Source: an uncultured Oscillospiraceae bacterium | GTDB lineage: Bacteria > Bacillota > Clostridia > Oscillospirales > Oscillospiraceae | DNA: 59,804 nucleotides | Direction of reading: 5' to 3' | NCBI GenBank assembly: GCA_947626315.1 | Contig: CANQRQ010000017.1 | Span: 1-59,804, forward strand | In this document: positions 26,413-35,513 of the stretch, one piece after another | How positions within the stretch are numbered: position 1 is the first letter of the stretch | Layout: each line of letters opens with the position of its first letter | Translations under genes and position numbers: made by a program | The notes under the pieces: model-generated | What the model was told of the DNA's origin: nothing | Seen by the model: the letters and a program-made list of their open reading frames with translations, nothing else | The model's database searches: none

Positions 26413-26919
26413 TTATTCGTCCTCGTCCCTATGTACGGAAACGGGCCGGATCGGGGCGGACGCATTGGCGGAGCGGATAGCGCTGTGCATGCTCTGGATG
26501 GTGGCCAGAGCGCCGCTCATACTCTCTTCTGCCTGGCGCATAAGGTCCTCCACATACTCGCTGGCCGCCCGGCGCAGTTCCTTGGACTTGGTCTCGGCGG
26601 AGGCGATCATCTCTGCGCTCTTGGTCCTGGCCACGCGGATAACCTCCTGCTCCTCCACCATGACCCGGGCCTTTTCCTCCGCGCTCTTGCGCAGGGCCTC
26701 GGCCTCCCGCTTGGCGTTTCCAATGAACTCGTCTCTGGCGGACACCAGGCGCTTGGCCTCCGCGATGGAGGAGGGCAGGCTCGCCTTGATATCATTGATG
26801 ATCTCAATAGCCTTTTCCCGCTCGATAATGCATTTGTCGTTGCCCAAGGGGACGCCCCAGGCCTCCGTCACCATGCCGTACAGGATATCCAGCAGCTCAA
26901 TAATATCGTTATTTTCCAT
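26413..26919 (-). CDS. Coiled-coil protein of unknown function next to coaD
   Basis: The 168-residue product starts MENNDIIELLDILYGMV. Residues about 40-150 are almost entirely charged helix rich in Ala, Glu, Lys and Arg, predicted coiled coil, without membrane segment or catalytic motif. Such proteins are often annotated as ATPase or V-type ATP synthase subunit H-like only because of the coiled coil; I do not endorse that. I chose ATG 26919 (GGAG 6 nt upstream) over two upstream ATGs. It ends the eamA-uvrC-rsmD-coaD transcript. Confidence 0.7.
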   Translation of the reverse strand: MENNDIIELLDILYGMVTEAWGVPLGNDKCIIEREKAIEIINDIKASLPSSIAEAKRLVSARDEFIGNAKREAEALRKSAEEKARVMVEEQEVIRVARTKSAEMIASAETKSKELRRAASEYVEDLMRQAEESMSGALATIQSMHSAIRSANASAPIRPVSVHRDEDE

Positions 26920-27006
26920 AACAAGCTCCATTCCGCCGCCGTTCCGGCGAGCCCGCGCCGAAAGCGGCAATCTCTATTTCCGGTAAAGCCTGTGAGAAAC
27001 GCCCGG

Positions 27007-27498
27007 TCAGGCCCTCCACTGCTTCGCTTTTCTCTTGATATCCTCAATGATCTCATCGGGTACCAGGCCGGTAAGGTCGGCCCCGTACATGGCCATCTCC
27101 CGCACAACGGAGGAGCTGAGGAAGGTATATTTCCCGTCTGCCGTCAAAAACATGGTCTCCAGGGCAGGGTTGATCTGCTTGTTGATCAGATTCATCTGGA
27201 ACTCATACTCAAAGTCTGACGCGGCGCGCAGGCCCTTGACCAGCACGGCCCCCTCATGGTCCTTGGCGTATTCCGCCAGCAGCCCGGAAAAGGTATCCAC
27301 CGTCACATTCGGGTATTTGGCCACCGCCCTGCTCACCATATCCAGCCGCTCCTCCACGGAGAACATGGGCGCGGTTTTGGTAGAATTAAACATGACGCAG
27401 ACGATCACCCTATCAAAAATCTTGGCGGTGCGGCGGATGATGTTCAGGTGACCCAGGGTGATCGGATCAAAGCTGCCGGGGCAGATCGCAATGCTCAT
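27007..27498 (-). CDS. coaD: Phosphopantetheine adenylyltransferase CoaD
   Basis: It makes dephospho-CoA from 4'-phosphopantetheine and ATP. The product is 163 residues with the nucleotidyltransferase motif PGSFDPITLGHLNII (TxGH form) at the start and SSSVVREMAMYGAD near the C-terminus. The ATG overlaps the rsmD stop by one base. The rsmD-coaD pairing is conserved in Firmicutes. Confidence 0.97.
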   Translation of the reverse strand: MSIAICPGSFDPITLGHLNIIRRTAKIFDRVIVCVMFNSTKTAPMFSVEERLDMVSRAVAKYPNVTVDTFSGLLAEYAKDHEGAVLVKGLRAASDFEYEFQMNLINKQINPALETMFLTADGKYTFLSSSVVREMAMYGADLTGLVPDEIIEDIKRKAKQWRA

Positions 27499-28037
27499 CA
27501 GAGGCTTTCCTTTTCGTAAATGCAGATTTTTGTCTTTCCGTAGACAACTTCCTTACGCTTTCGGTAAGGCAAAGTCAGATCGGGCAAAGCCGCCTCCCGG
27601 CGCGCTTCGGCTATTATTATACCACCATCCGACAATATGTCAACCAAATTGATTGTTTTTAACACGTCCTCATAGAGGCCCGCGTCATAGGGAGGATCCA
27701 CGAAAATCAGGTCAAAGCGGCCGCAATGGCGGAGGAAGGACAGCGCGTCCTCCCGGAAAACGGCGGCGTTCATGCCGCAGATCTTCAGATTCTCCTTCAC
27801 CAGCTTCACGGCCTCCGGGCTCTGGTCCACAAACACCGCGCTGGCCGCGCCCCGGCTGAGGCATTCGATCCCCAGCTGGCCGGTGCCGGCAAAGAGGTCC
27901 AGCACCCGGCGCCCCTCTATGTCAAACTGGATGATATTGAAGACCGATTCCTTTACATTGTCCGTGGTGGGGCGGATCTCCAGGCCGTCTGGGGTCTTGA
28001 GCCTTCTGCCCCTGGCGCTGCCGGTTATCACTCGCAT
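27498..28037 (-). CDS. rsmD: 16S rRNA (guanine966-N2)-methyltransferase RsmD
   Basis: The 179-residue SAM-dependent methyltransferase starts MRVITGSARGRRLKTP, with the SAM-binding DLFAGTGQLGIECLSRGA and the catalytic FVDPPYD motif. Its start overlaps the end of uvrC by 10 nt. Confidence 0.95.
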   Translation of the reverse strand: MRVITGSARGRRLKTPDGLEIRPTTDNVKESVFNIIQFDIEGRRVLDLFAGTGQLGIECLSRGAASAVFVDQSPEAVKLVKENLKICGMNAAVFREDALSFLRHCGRFDLIFVDPPYDAGLYEDVLKTINLVDILSDGGIIIAEARREAALPDLTLPYRKRKEVVYGKTKICIYEKESL

Positions 28038-29857
28038 GGCTTTTCCTCCTCCGGATGAAAATAGGCGTAGACGTTCCGGGCCGCGTCCTTGGGCAGGACC
28101 TGGCCCAGCTCCTCCGGCCCGGCCTCCCGGATCGCTTTGACGGACTTGAAATGCCGCAGCAGCTCCGTCCGGCGTTTGGGGCCGATCCCCGGAATGCTGT
28201 CCAGCACGGAGCCGTAGCTCTCCTTGCGCAGGCTCCTCTGATACTCGATGGCACTGCGGTGGGTCTCCTCCTGGATATTCCCCACCAGGGCGAACACCGC
28301 CTGGTTGCCGCTGATGCCGATCTCCCGGCCGTCCGGCGCCACCAGGGCCCTCGTGCGGTGCCGGTCGTCCTTCACCATGCCGAAGATGGGGACCTGGATC
28401 CCCAGCTCCCCGGCCGCCCGCAGAGCGGTGGCCGCGTGGGTCTCCCCGCCGTCGATCAGCAGCAGGTCCGGCAGCGGGGAGAAGCGCTCGTCCCCGTCCA
28501 CATAGTGCTTGAAGCGCCGGTACACCGCCTGGTACATGCTGGCGTAGTCATCCCGGATCTCCAGGTCCCGGATGCGGAATTTCCGATAGTCCCGCTTCAG
28601 AGGCTTTCCGTCCACATGGACGGTCATGGCGGCAACGATCCCCGTATCCCCCAGGTTGGAGATATCAAAGGCCTCGATCCGCTGGGGAAAACGCTCCAGC
28701 TCCAGGGCCCGCTGGAGCCATTCCAGGGTCTTGGAGCGCCGCTGGGCAAGGGTGGTGCGCCGCTGGACCTCCTCCCGGGCGTTCAGCGCCGCGCTCTCGA
28801 TCAGGCGCAGCCGCTCCCCCCGCTTGGGGACCTCGATATACACCCGCCTGCCGGCGGCCTCTCCGATCAGCCGCTCCAACTCCTCCCGGTCCTCGATCTC
28901 GCAGGGCAGCAGGACGGTTTTGGGCCAGCTGCTCCGCTGGACCGTGTAATACTGCCGCACCAGGTCTGACACGGCCTCCGCGTCCTCCTCCAGGGGCTCC
29001 TCCATCATCTCCACGTCCTTGCCGGCCAGATCCCCGTCCAGGAAATGCAGCACGGAGAAGCAGCTTTTAGCGCCCCGGCAGAAGCCCACGGCGTCCGTAT
29101 CCGCAAAAACGGTGGAAATCACCCGCTGCTTGTTGGCCAGGCCCTCAATGGCCCGCAGCCGGTCCCGCAGCTCGGCGGCCCGCTCAAAGCGCAGCTCCTG
29201 GGCGGCCTGCTCCATCTGGCTTTTCAGCTCCGCCGTCAGCTCGCCGCTCTTCCCATCCAGGATCAGCATGGCTTGCCGCATGCGATTGCGGTAGTCCTCG
29301 GCGCTGCCGTCCTTCAGGCACCAGCCGGCGCAGCTGCCCATGTGGTAGTTGAGGCATGGCCGCTCCCTGCCGATATCCCGGGGAAATTTCCGGGAGCAGT
29401 CCGGCAGGAGCAGGGCCTTGCTGATGGTGCTGATGATCTCCCGGGTCTGGCTCCGGCCGCCATAGGGGCCGAAGTACCGGGCCCCGTCCTTGCCGTGGCG
29501 GCTGACCAGGGTCATGGCGGGGTACTCGCTTTTGAGGTCCACCCGGATAAAGGGGTAGCCCTTGTCGTCCTTCAGAAGAATGTTGTAGTGGGGCTTGTGC
29601 CGCTTGATCAGGGAGTTTTCCAGCACCAGGGCCTCAAACTCGCTGGCTGCCACAATGACGTTGAAATCCGCCACCTTCTCCACCATGGCCGCCACCTTGG
29701 GCAGGTGCTCCCCGTGGAAATAGCTGCTGACCCGGTTTTTCAGCTTCTTGGCCTTCCCCACGTAGATTACCTCGCCCCGGTCGTCCAGCATGATGTAGAC
29801 CCCCGGCAGCAGCGGCAGCTTATTGGCTTTTTCACTCAGGCTCTCCAGAGTGGACAT
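28028..29857 (-). CDS. uvrC: Excinuclease ABC subunit UvrC
   Basis: It makes both incisions in nucleotide excision repair. The product is 609 residues: GIY-YIG nuclease (LLPGVYIMLDDRGEVIYVGK), a four-Cys cluster within CSRKFP...RPCLNYHMGSCAGWC, which fits an iron-sulfur site, a UVR motif (ELRFERAAELRDRL), an RNase H-like nuclease domain (LLIDGGETHAATA) and a C-terminal helix-hairpin-helix (IPGIGPKRRTELLRHF). ATG 29857 follows AAAGGAG at 7 nt. Confidence 0.96.
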   Translation of the reverse strand: MSTLESLSEKANKLPLLPGVYIMLDDRGEVIYVGKAKKLKNRVSSYFHGEHLPKVAAMVEKVADFNVIVAASEFEALVLENSLIKRHKPHYNILLKDDKGYPFIRVDLKSEYPAMTLVSRHGKDGARYFGPYGGRSQTREIISTISKALLLPDCSRKFPRDIGRERPCLNYHMGSCAGWCLKDGSAEDYRNRMRQAMLILDGKSGELTAELKSQMEQAAQELRFERAAELRDRLRAIEGLANKQRVISTVFADTDAVGFCRGAKSCFSVLHFLDGDLAGKDVEMMEEPLEEDAEAVSDLVRQYYTVQRSSWPKTVLLPCEIEDREELERLIGEAAGRRVYIEVPKRGERLRLIESAALNAREEVQRRTTLAQRRSKTLEWLQRALELERFPQRIEAFDISNLGDTGIVAAMTVHVDGKPLKRDYRKFRIRDLEIRDDYASMYQAVYRRFKHYVDGDERFSPLPDLLLIDGGETHAATALRAAGELGIQVPIFGMVKDDRHRTRALVAPDGREIGISGNQAVFALVGNIQEETHRSAIEYQRSLRKESYGSVLDSIPGIGPKRRTELLRHFKSVKAIREAGPEELGQVLPKDAARNVYAYFHPEEEKPCE

Positions 29858-29873
29858 AGCCGGGCTCCTTTCC

Positions 29874-30719
29874 TCAGACACTGGCCTTTTCCCTTCCAAA
29901 CATGGTCCACGCCGTCACGGACACCACCACGATCACGCAGCCGATCAGCGCGTAAAAGCCGGGGCGCTCCCCGTCAAAGAGGAACACCCAGACCGGGTTG
30001 AGCAGGGGCTCCACCGCGCCCAGCAGGCAGCAGGCCAGAGGCGGGCAATAGGCGGTGGCCTTCACATAGAGGATGTACGAAATCCCCAGCTGAAAGACCC
30101 CCAGCACCAGAACGCTCAGCACCGCCGTCCCGGTGAGGGGCGGCTTCGTGGCGATAAAGAAGGGCAGGCCGATCAGAAAGGTGAGAAACTGCCCGGTGAC
30201 GATGGCGCTGAAGCGCTCCTGCCCCTGCAGCTCGCCCACCGTCATATACATCCCGGCCATAAACATCCCCGCCAGGATCGCCACCAGGTTGCCCGCCACA
30301 TAGCCGGGCCGGAGCTGGTCAAAGAAGAACAGCGCGATGCCCGCCAGGGTGCACAGCACCGCCAGCAGGTCCGCCCGGCGGATGCGCGTTTTAAAAAACA
30401 GCGCGGAAAACAGCACGATAAACACCGGGGAGGTAAACTGCAGGACGATGGCGTTGGCCGCCGTGGTCAGTTTGTTGGACACGGTGAAGCAGGTATAGAC
30501 GCAGGCGGTCAGAAAACCCGCGGTCAGGGTCTTTTTATTCAGGCTGTACCGGTAGCCCTTGACCAGCATATACAGGGCGATGGTGAGCCCGGCAATGAGG
30601 CTTCGCATACTGGCCACGGCAAAGCCGTTCCAGGGCACCAATTTCATAAAAATACCGGCAATGCTCCACAAGGTCGCGCAGAGGAGCATCTCCAGAATAG
30701 CAGTGTTTTCCTTTTTCAT
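29874..30719 (-). CDS. EamA/DMT-family membrane transporter
   Basis: The 281-residue protein has ten predicted membrane segments arranged as two EamA repeats, the second ending near PLLNPVWVFLFDGERPGFYALIG. The family exports metabolites or amino acids; the substrate cannot be told from sequence. It lies 16 nt upstream of uvrC and is probably co-transcribed. Confidence 0.88.
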   Translation of the reverse strand: MKKENTAILEMLLCATLWSIAGIFMKLVPWNGFAVASMRSLIAGLTIALYMLVKGYRYSLNKKTLTAGFLTACVYTCFTVSNKLTTAANAIVLQFTSPVFIVLFSALFFKTRIRRADLLAVLCTLAGIALFFFDQLRPGYVAGNLVAILAGMFMAGMYMTVGELQGQERFSAIVTGQFLTFLIGLPFFIATKPPLTGTAVLSVLVLGVFQLGISYILYVKATAYCPPLACCLLGAVEPLLNPVWVFLFDGERPGFYALIGCVIVVVSVTAWTMFGREKASV

Positions 30720-30740
30720 AATTGCCTTGCAGACTTCCTT

Positions 30741-30769
30741 TTATAACGGATGAAATCCGACCTGGACAA
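30741..30769 (-). promoter_or_regulatory. Possible promoter of eamA
   Basis: On the minus strand TTGTCC (30769-30764) and TTATAA (30746-30741) are 17 nt apart, 22 nt before the ATG. The -10 box is imperfect, so this is a moderate call. Confidence 0.45.
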
Positions 30770-30818
30770 AGTTATACTGCCTTCACCACAGGGAGCGGCG
30801 AAGAAAGAATCATGAAAT

Positions 30819-30844
30819 AAGGGTGTGCCCCATGGCACACCCTT
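30819..30844 (-). terminator. Terminator of the HPr gene
   Basis: There is a perfect 11-bp stem AAGGGTGTGCC (30819-30829) with its complement (30834-30844) and loop CCAT, 25 nt past the HPr stop. The following T-run on the minus strand is short (TTATTTC), so efficiency may be moderate. Confidence 0.65.
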
Positions 30845-30868
30845 ATTCAACAGTTTTCGCGGGAATGA

Positions 30869-31132
30869 TCACTCGGAAAAGTCGGAGTCGATCAGTTCAG
30901 CCAGCGTCGCAATCGCCGCATCCTCGTCGGTGCCGTCGGCAATGATGGTGACGGCGGTACCCTTTACAATACCAAGGGAGAGCACGCCCAGCAGACTCTT
31001 GGCATTGACGCGCCGCTCATCCTTCTCGACCCAAATGCTGCTCTTGAACTCGTTGGCTTTCTGAATGAAGAAAGTCGCGGGTCTGGCGTGAAGACCTACC
31101 TGATTGTTAATGACTACTTCTTTGGTTATCAT
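30869..31132 (-). CDS. HPr-family phosphocarrier protein
   Basis: This 87-residue protein has the phospho-His site GLHARPATFF (His15 equivalent) and the regulatory serine region AKSLLGVLSLGI (Ser46 equivalent), so it can act both in PTS phosphotransfer and, with CcpA-type regulators, in carbon control. ATG 31132 follows AAGGAG at 8 nt; an in-frame GTG three codons upstream overlaps the binding site. It is monocistronic; no PTS enzyme I is in the window. Confidence 0.92.
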   Translation of the reverse strand: MITKEVVINNQVGLHARPATFFIQKANEFKSSIWVEKDERRVNAKSLLGVLSLGIVKGTAVTIIADGTDEDAAIATLAELIDSDFSE

Positions 31133-31276
31133 ACTCGCCACTCCTTAAACAGTTTATAATTCCGCAGTCAGCTCCCAAAAAGCACGCCTATACATTAACA
31201 AATTTTTGGTCAATCGTCAACCGGTTTTCTTTGTTTCGTTATTTTTACCATGATTTTGCAAGCGCTCGCGCTTTTT

Positions 31277-33646
31277 TTATTTCAGTTCGACAACAGTCAC
31301 GCCTGTTTCGCCCTCTCCGTACCGGCCCAGCCGGAAGGATTTGACGTTCTTGTTGCGCCGCAGCATCTGCTGGATGGCGGCGCGCAGCGCGCCGGTGCCC
31401 TTGCCGTGGATGATCCGCACCGTCTCCAGCCTGGCCATCATCGCGCTGTCCAGGTAGCGCTCCGCGGCGGCCGTGGCCTCAATGGTCTCCATACCCCGCA
31501 GGTCGATCTCCGCAGGCAGGGCCGCGGCCCTGAGCTGGGCCCGCTCGGAAGCTGCCTGCTTTTTTCTGGGGGCCGCTTCGCCCTCCAGCAGCAGCACCTC
31601 GTCCTCCCGGGCGGTGACGTTCATGATCCCTGCCCGGAGGGTGAGCTCCCGCTCCGGGGAGACGGAGATCACCTCCGCCTTCAGCCCCAGGGCCTTGATC
31701 TGCACCGTGTCCCCCGGCCGCACCGGCCGGGAAGAGCGCTTCTCCGGCTCCGGCGGCGGGGCCGCCGGGCGGAGCTTCTCCTCCGTCTCGTTCAGGCGGC
31801 GGCGCAGCTCGCTTCTGGCCTCGTTGATCCGCTGGGCGTCCTCCTCCTGATTGGCCCGCTTTCTCATGTCGTCCAGCTCCCGGAAAACCTGTTCCGCGGT
31901 CTCCCGGGCCTCGGCGATCAGCCGTTCCGCCTCCCGGCGGGAGCGCTGATCCGCCTTCTCCAGCCGGACCTCCAGCTCCGCCCGAAGAAAGGCGGCCTTT
32001 TTGGCGTTCTCCTCCGCCTGCCGGAGCTTTGCCGCGGCCTCGGCCCGGTCCTTTTCCAGCAGCAGGCGGGTCTGCTCCAGCTTCTCGATGGTGGCCTCAA
32101 AGCTGGCGCTCTCCGTGCTGACCCGGTTTCTGGCGTCCTGAATGATCGTCTCCTCCAGGCCTAAGCGGCTGGAGATGGCAAAGGCGTTGGACTTGCCGGG
32201 GATGCCCACCAGCAGCCGGTAGGTGGGGCGCAGGGTCTCCACGTCAAACTCGCAGGAGGCGTTCTGCACCCCCTCCTCGTTGGTGGCGTAGACCTTCAGC
32301 TCCGCGTAATGGGTGGTGGCCGCGATCCTGGCCCCGCGCTGCCGGGCGTATTCGATGATGGCAATGGCCAGCGCCGCCCCCTCGGTGGGGTCGGTGCCCG
32401 CCCCCAGCTCGTCAAAGAGCAGCAGGGAGTTTTCCCCGCAAGCGCGCAGAATGCCCACAATATTGGTCATGTGGGCGGAGAAGGTGGAGAGATTCTGCTC
32501 GATGCTCTGCTCGTCCCCGATGTCCGCCAGGATGTGGCGGAACACGGGCAGGCGGCTCCCGTCCGCTGCCGGGATGTGGAGGCCGCACTGGTTCATGGCG
32601 GAGAGCAGGCCAATGGTCTTCAGGGACACGGTCTTGCCGCCGGTGTTGGGGCCGGTAATAATGAGGGTGTCAAAGCGGTCCCCCAGCTCCACGTCGATAG
32701 GCACCGCCTTGGCCTTGTCCAGCAGCGGGTGCCGCGCCCGGCGGAGGACGATGCCCTCCCCCTCCTCCGCCTCCTGGCCGTCCAGCTCATAGGAGAGCTT
32801 GGCCTTGGCAAAGATCAGGTCCAGGCGCACCAGATATTCAAAATCCTCGCTGATCTCGTCCTTGTGCCCGGTGCAGTCGGCGGAGAGCTCCGCCAGGATC
32901 CGCTCGATCTCCAGCTTCTCCTTGGCCGCCAGCTCCCGCAGCTCGTTGTTGGCCCGGACGGCGGCCATGGGCTCCACAAAGAGCGTCATGCCGGAGGCGG
33001 AGACGTCGTGCACCAGGCCCTGGACCTCCCCCTTGTGGTCCGAGCGCACCGGGACCACGTACCGGTCCGAGCGCATGGTGATGATGGGATCCTGCAGGGC
33101 CTTGGCATAGGAGGGAGAGGAGATGATCTTCTGCAGGGCGTCCCGGGCCCGGGTGGCCGCGGCGCGCATCTGCCGCCGGAGAGAGGCCAGCTCCGGCGAG
33201 GCCCCGTCGGCGATCTCGTCCTCACCGACAATGGCGGTGCAGATCTTCTCCTCCAGGAACTTGTTGGCCCGCAGCGCCCGGAAAAGATTGTCGATACAGG
33301 TCTTGCCGGTGGTCTCCTCAGCCAGGTAGCCCCGGACCAGCCGGGCGCAGCGCAGCACCCCCGCCACATCCAGCAGCTCCCGGGTGTTCAGCGCCCCGCC
33401 CAGGTCCGCCCGGTACAGAGCGCCCCGGATGTCCTTCACGCCGGAGAAGGAGGGCGCGCCCTTGATCACCATCATGGTCTTGGCCGCGCTGGTCTCCTCC
33501 AGGCGGCGCCGCACCTCAGAGGGATTGTCCGAGGGGCTGAGGGCCCTGCAGCGCTCCTTGGCCGTGTCGCTGACGGCGTGCCGGGCCAGCATGTCCAGCA
33601 CCGCCGGCAGCTCCAGGGTATTGAGAGATTTTTCAAACTGTTCCAT
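31277..33646 (-). CDS. mutS2: Endonuclease MutS2
   Basis: The 789-residue protein has a MutS-like core with Walker A GPNTGGKTVSLKT (about 332-344) and LLFDELGAGTDPTEGAALA, a long coiled coil (about 520-640) and a C-terminal Smr nuclease domain with EIDLRGM and IHGKGTGALR. MutS2 limits homologous recombination and in Bacillus acts in ribosome collision rescue. It follows recO by 6 nt and ends the yqfC-recO operon. Confidence 0.96.
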   Translation of the reverse strand: MEQFEKSLNTLELPAVLDMLARHAVSDTAKERCRALSPSDNPSEVRRRLEETSAAKTMMVIKGAPSFSGVKDIRGALYRADLGGALNTRELLDVAGVLRCARLVRGYLAEETTGKTCIDNLFRALRANKFLEEKICTAIVGEDEIADGASPELASLRRQMRAAATRARDALQKIISSPSYAKALQDPIITMRSDRYVVPVRSDHKGEVQGLVHDVSASGMTLFVEPMAAVRANNELRELAAKEKLEIERILAELSADCTGHKDEISEDFEYLVRLDLIFAKAKLSYELDGQEAEEGEGIVLRRARHPLLDKAKAVPIDVELGDRFDTLIITGPNTGGKTVSLKTIGLLSAMNQCGLHIPAADGSRLPVFRHILADIGDEQSIEQNLSTFSAHMTNIVGILRACGENSLLLFDELGAGTDPTEGAALAIAIIEYARQRGARIAATTHYAELKVYATNEEGVQNASCEFDVETLRPTYRLLVGIPGKSNAFAISSRLGLEETIIQDARNRVSTESASFEATIEKLEQTRLLLEKDRAEAAAKLRQAEENAKKAAFLRAELEVRLEKADQRSRREAERLIAEARETAEQVFRELDDMRKRANQEEDAQRINEARSELRRRLNETEEKLRPAAPPPEPEKRSSRPVRPGDTVQIKALGLKAEVISVSPERELTLRAGIMNVTAREDEVLLLEGEAAPRKKQAASERAQLRAAALPAEIDLRGMETIEATAAAERYLDSAMMARLETVRIIHGKGTGALRAAIQQMLRRNKNVKSFRLGRYGEGETGVTVVELK

Positions 33647-33652
33647 CGTTTT

Positions 33653-34393
33653 CTATCGCACTTTCTTCCAGTAATCCAGGGTCGCGAAACCCCGCTCGGC
33701 CTTTCTCAAAAAATACGCCTCCGCCGCGCCGGCCAGGCGGTCCAGCGGCTTATCCCCGATCTGGAAGGAGAAGAGCTGCCGGGCCGGTGCGGAGACAATA
33801 TACCGCAGCGCCGCCAGAGAGCCGCCGCAGAGGGCCGCCGCGCCGTACTGGGCCTTCCGGCAGCCCCGGCAGAAGACCGCCCCATCCTCCATGGACAGCA
33901 TGGGCTCCTCCGGCTCCGTCCTGCCGCAAACCGGGCAGGCGGCCACATTGGGCTCATAGCCGGACAGGCACATCAGCCGCAGCTCGAAAGCCGCCTTGAT
34001 CTGCTCCGCCGGGCGCAGCGCGTGGGCGGCGGCGTACAGGGAATTGAGCCCCAGCTGCAGCAGCGCCGCGTCCGGCTGGTCCTCCACGCTCAGCGCCTCC
34101 AGGCACTCGGCGAAATAGCAGCCCAGCGCCAGGGCAGCCACGTCGTTTCGCAGGCCGTCAAAGGGCTCCAGCACCGTCCCCTCGTTCACCGACCAGCGCC
34201 CCTTGTTGCCGAACAGGGTCAGCTCGGACCAAGTGAGCTGCTGGGTAGCCGCGGCCATGCGGCTGCTTTTCCGCAGCGCGCCCCGGGCCCGGGCGCTTAT
34301 TTTCCCCTCCGTGTCCGTGAGCAGGGTCAGGATACGGTCCGCTTCCTTGTACCGCACCTCCCGCAAAACCAGCGCTTTTACTGTCTTATACAT
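33653..34393 (-). CDS. recO: DNA repair protein RecO
   Basis: It loads RecA together with RecF/RecR. The 246-residue product has the N-terminal OB fold (VLREVRYKEADRILTLLT) and a C4 zinc finger (CPVC near residue 146, CRGC near residue 170). It lies between yqzL and mutS2. Confidence 0.93.
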   Translation of the reverse strand: MYKTVKALVLREVRYKEADRILTLLTDTEGKISARARGALRKSSRMAAATQQLTWSELTLFGNKGRWSVNEGTVLEPFDGLRNDVAALALGCYFAECLEALSVEDQPDAALLQLGLNSLYAAAHALRPAEQIKAAFELRLMCLSGYEPNVAACPVCGRTEPEEPMLSMEDGAVFCRGCRKAQYGAAALCGGSLAALRYIVSAPARQLFSFQIGDKPLDRLAGAAEAYFLRKAERGFATLDYWKKVR

Positions 34394-34418
34394 ATCCGGT
34401 CAATAATTATGTAAACCA

Positions 34419-34556
34419 TTAATCCGTGGGGCGGGGCAGTTGTCCCGTCCTCTCTTTCTTCTGTTCGGGCTTTTTGCTTTGCAGGCTTTTATACAGCAGA
34501 TAATAGAGCGGGTCGCCGGTGCTGGCAAAGGCCTGCCAAATCGCGTCGTCTCTCAA
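34419..34556 (-). CDS. yqzL: YqzL-family small protein (TTG start)
   Basis: This is a 45-residue ORF between era and recO that starts with TTG, so it is easily missed. AGAGGTG lies 6 nt before the start. The product (M)RDDAIWQAFASTGDPLYYLL then a basic Lys/Gln-rich tail matches the YqzL layout, a small conserved Firmicute protein at exactly this place in the era-recO operon. Its function is unknown. Confidence 0.8.
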   Translation of the reverse strand: MRDDAIWQAFASTGDPLYYLLYKSLQSKKPEQKKERTGQLPRPTD

Positions 34557-34625
34557 CGGGATCACCTCTGCCCTTAGTATTTCCCGCCGGTCCCGTCCAA
34601 CACCTGGCAGATTTTGCAGGCTCCC

Positions 34626-35510
34626 TCAGCCGCCGTAGCCCAGGCTGCGGAGCTGGGAAACGGAATCCCGCCAGTTTTCCTTGACCTTCACCCAGGTCTG
34701 AAGATACACCCGTGTGCCCATAAAGGCCTCGATATCCGCCCGGGCCAGCTCGCCGATCTTTTTCAGCATAGCGCCCTTTTTGCCGATAATAATGCCCTTA
34801 TGGCTCTCTTTTTCGCAGTAGATGGTCACGTCCAGGTCGATAACGCCGTTCTCTCGCTCAGAAAACTTTGTCACCTCCACCGCCGTGCCGTGGGGGATCT
34901 CCTTGTCCAAACAGAGCAGCAGCTTTTCCCGCAGCAGCTCCGCGCAGACCTGCCGCTCCGGCTGATCGGTAATCATATCCTCCGGGAACAGGTGCGGCCC
35001 CTCCTCCGCGTATTTCTCCAGCTCCGTGAAGAGCTCCTCCAGCCCGTCCCCGGTCTTGGCGGAGATGGGCAGAATGGCGTCAAAGTCATAGGCCGCGCCG
35101 TACAGGGCCATGACCTCCAGCAGCCGTGATTTCTCCACCGTGTCAATCTTGTTGATCAGCAGCAGCGCGGGGCTTTTGGTCTGGCGCAGGCGCTCCAGAA
35201 TGGCCTCCTCCTGGGGGCCGACGGACGCCACCGGCTCCACCAGCAGCAGCACGCAGTCCACATCCGCCACGCTCTCCCGCACCACGTTCACCATATAGTC
35301 CCCCAGCCGGGTCCGGGGCTTGTGAAAGCCCGGCGTGTCCACAAACACGAACTGGGTCTCCCCTCTGGCCGCGATAGCGCAGATCCGGTTGCGGGTGGTC
35401 TGGGGCTTGTCCGATACAATGGCCACCTTCTCCCCCACCAGGGCGTTGGCCAGGGTGGATTTGCCCACGTTGGGCCGGCCGCACAGAGTGATCATCGCTG
35501 ATTTTGTCAT
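34626..35510 (-). CDS. era: GTPase Era
   Basis: This ribosome-assembly GTPase binds the 16S rRNA 3' end. The product is 294 residues with G1 GRPNVGKSTLA, G3 DTPG, G4 NKID and a C-terminal type 2 KH domain (YCEKESHKGIIIGKKGAMLK). It lies 3 nt past the ybeY stop, with which it acts in 16S maturation. Confidence 0.97.
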   Translation of the reverse strand: MTKSAMITLCGRPNVGKSTLANALVGEKVAIVSDKPQTTRNRICAIAARGETQFVFVDTPGFHKPRTRLGDYMVNVVRESVADVDCVLLLVEPVASVGPQEEAILERLRQTKSPALLLINKIDTVEKSRLLEVMALYGAAYDFDAILPISAKTGDGLEELFTELEKYAEEGPHLFPEDMITDQPERQVCAELLREKLLLCLDKEIPHGTAVEVTKFSERENGVIDLDVTIYCEKESHKGIIIGKKGAMLKKIGELARADIEAFMGTRVYLQTWVKVKENWRDSVSQLRSLGYGG

Positions 35511-35513
35511 AAG

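Noticed and set aside
32309-34414. 701-codon open frame on the plus strand
   Set aside because: Antisense shadow of mutS2 and recO.
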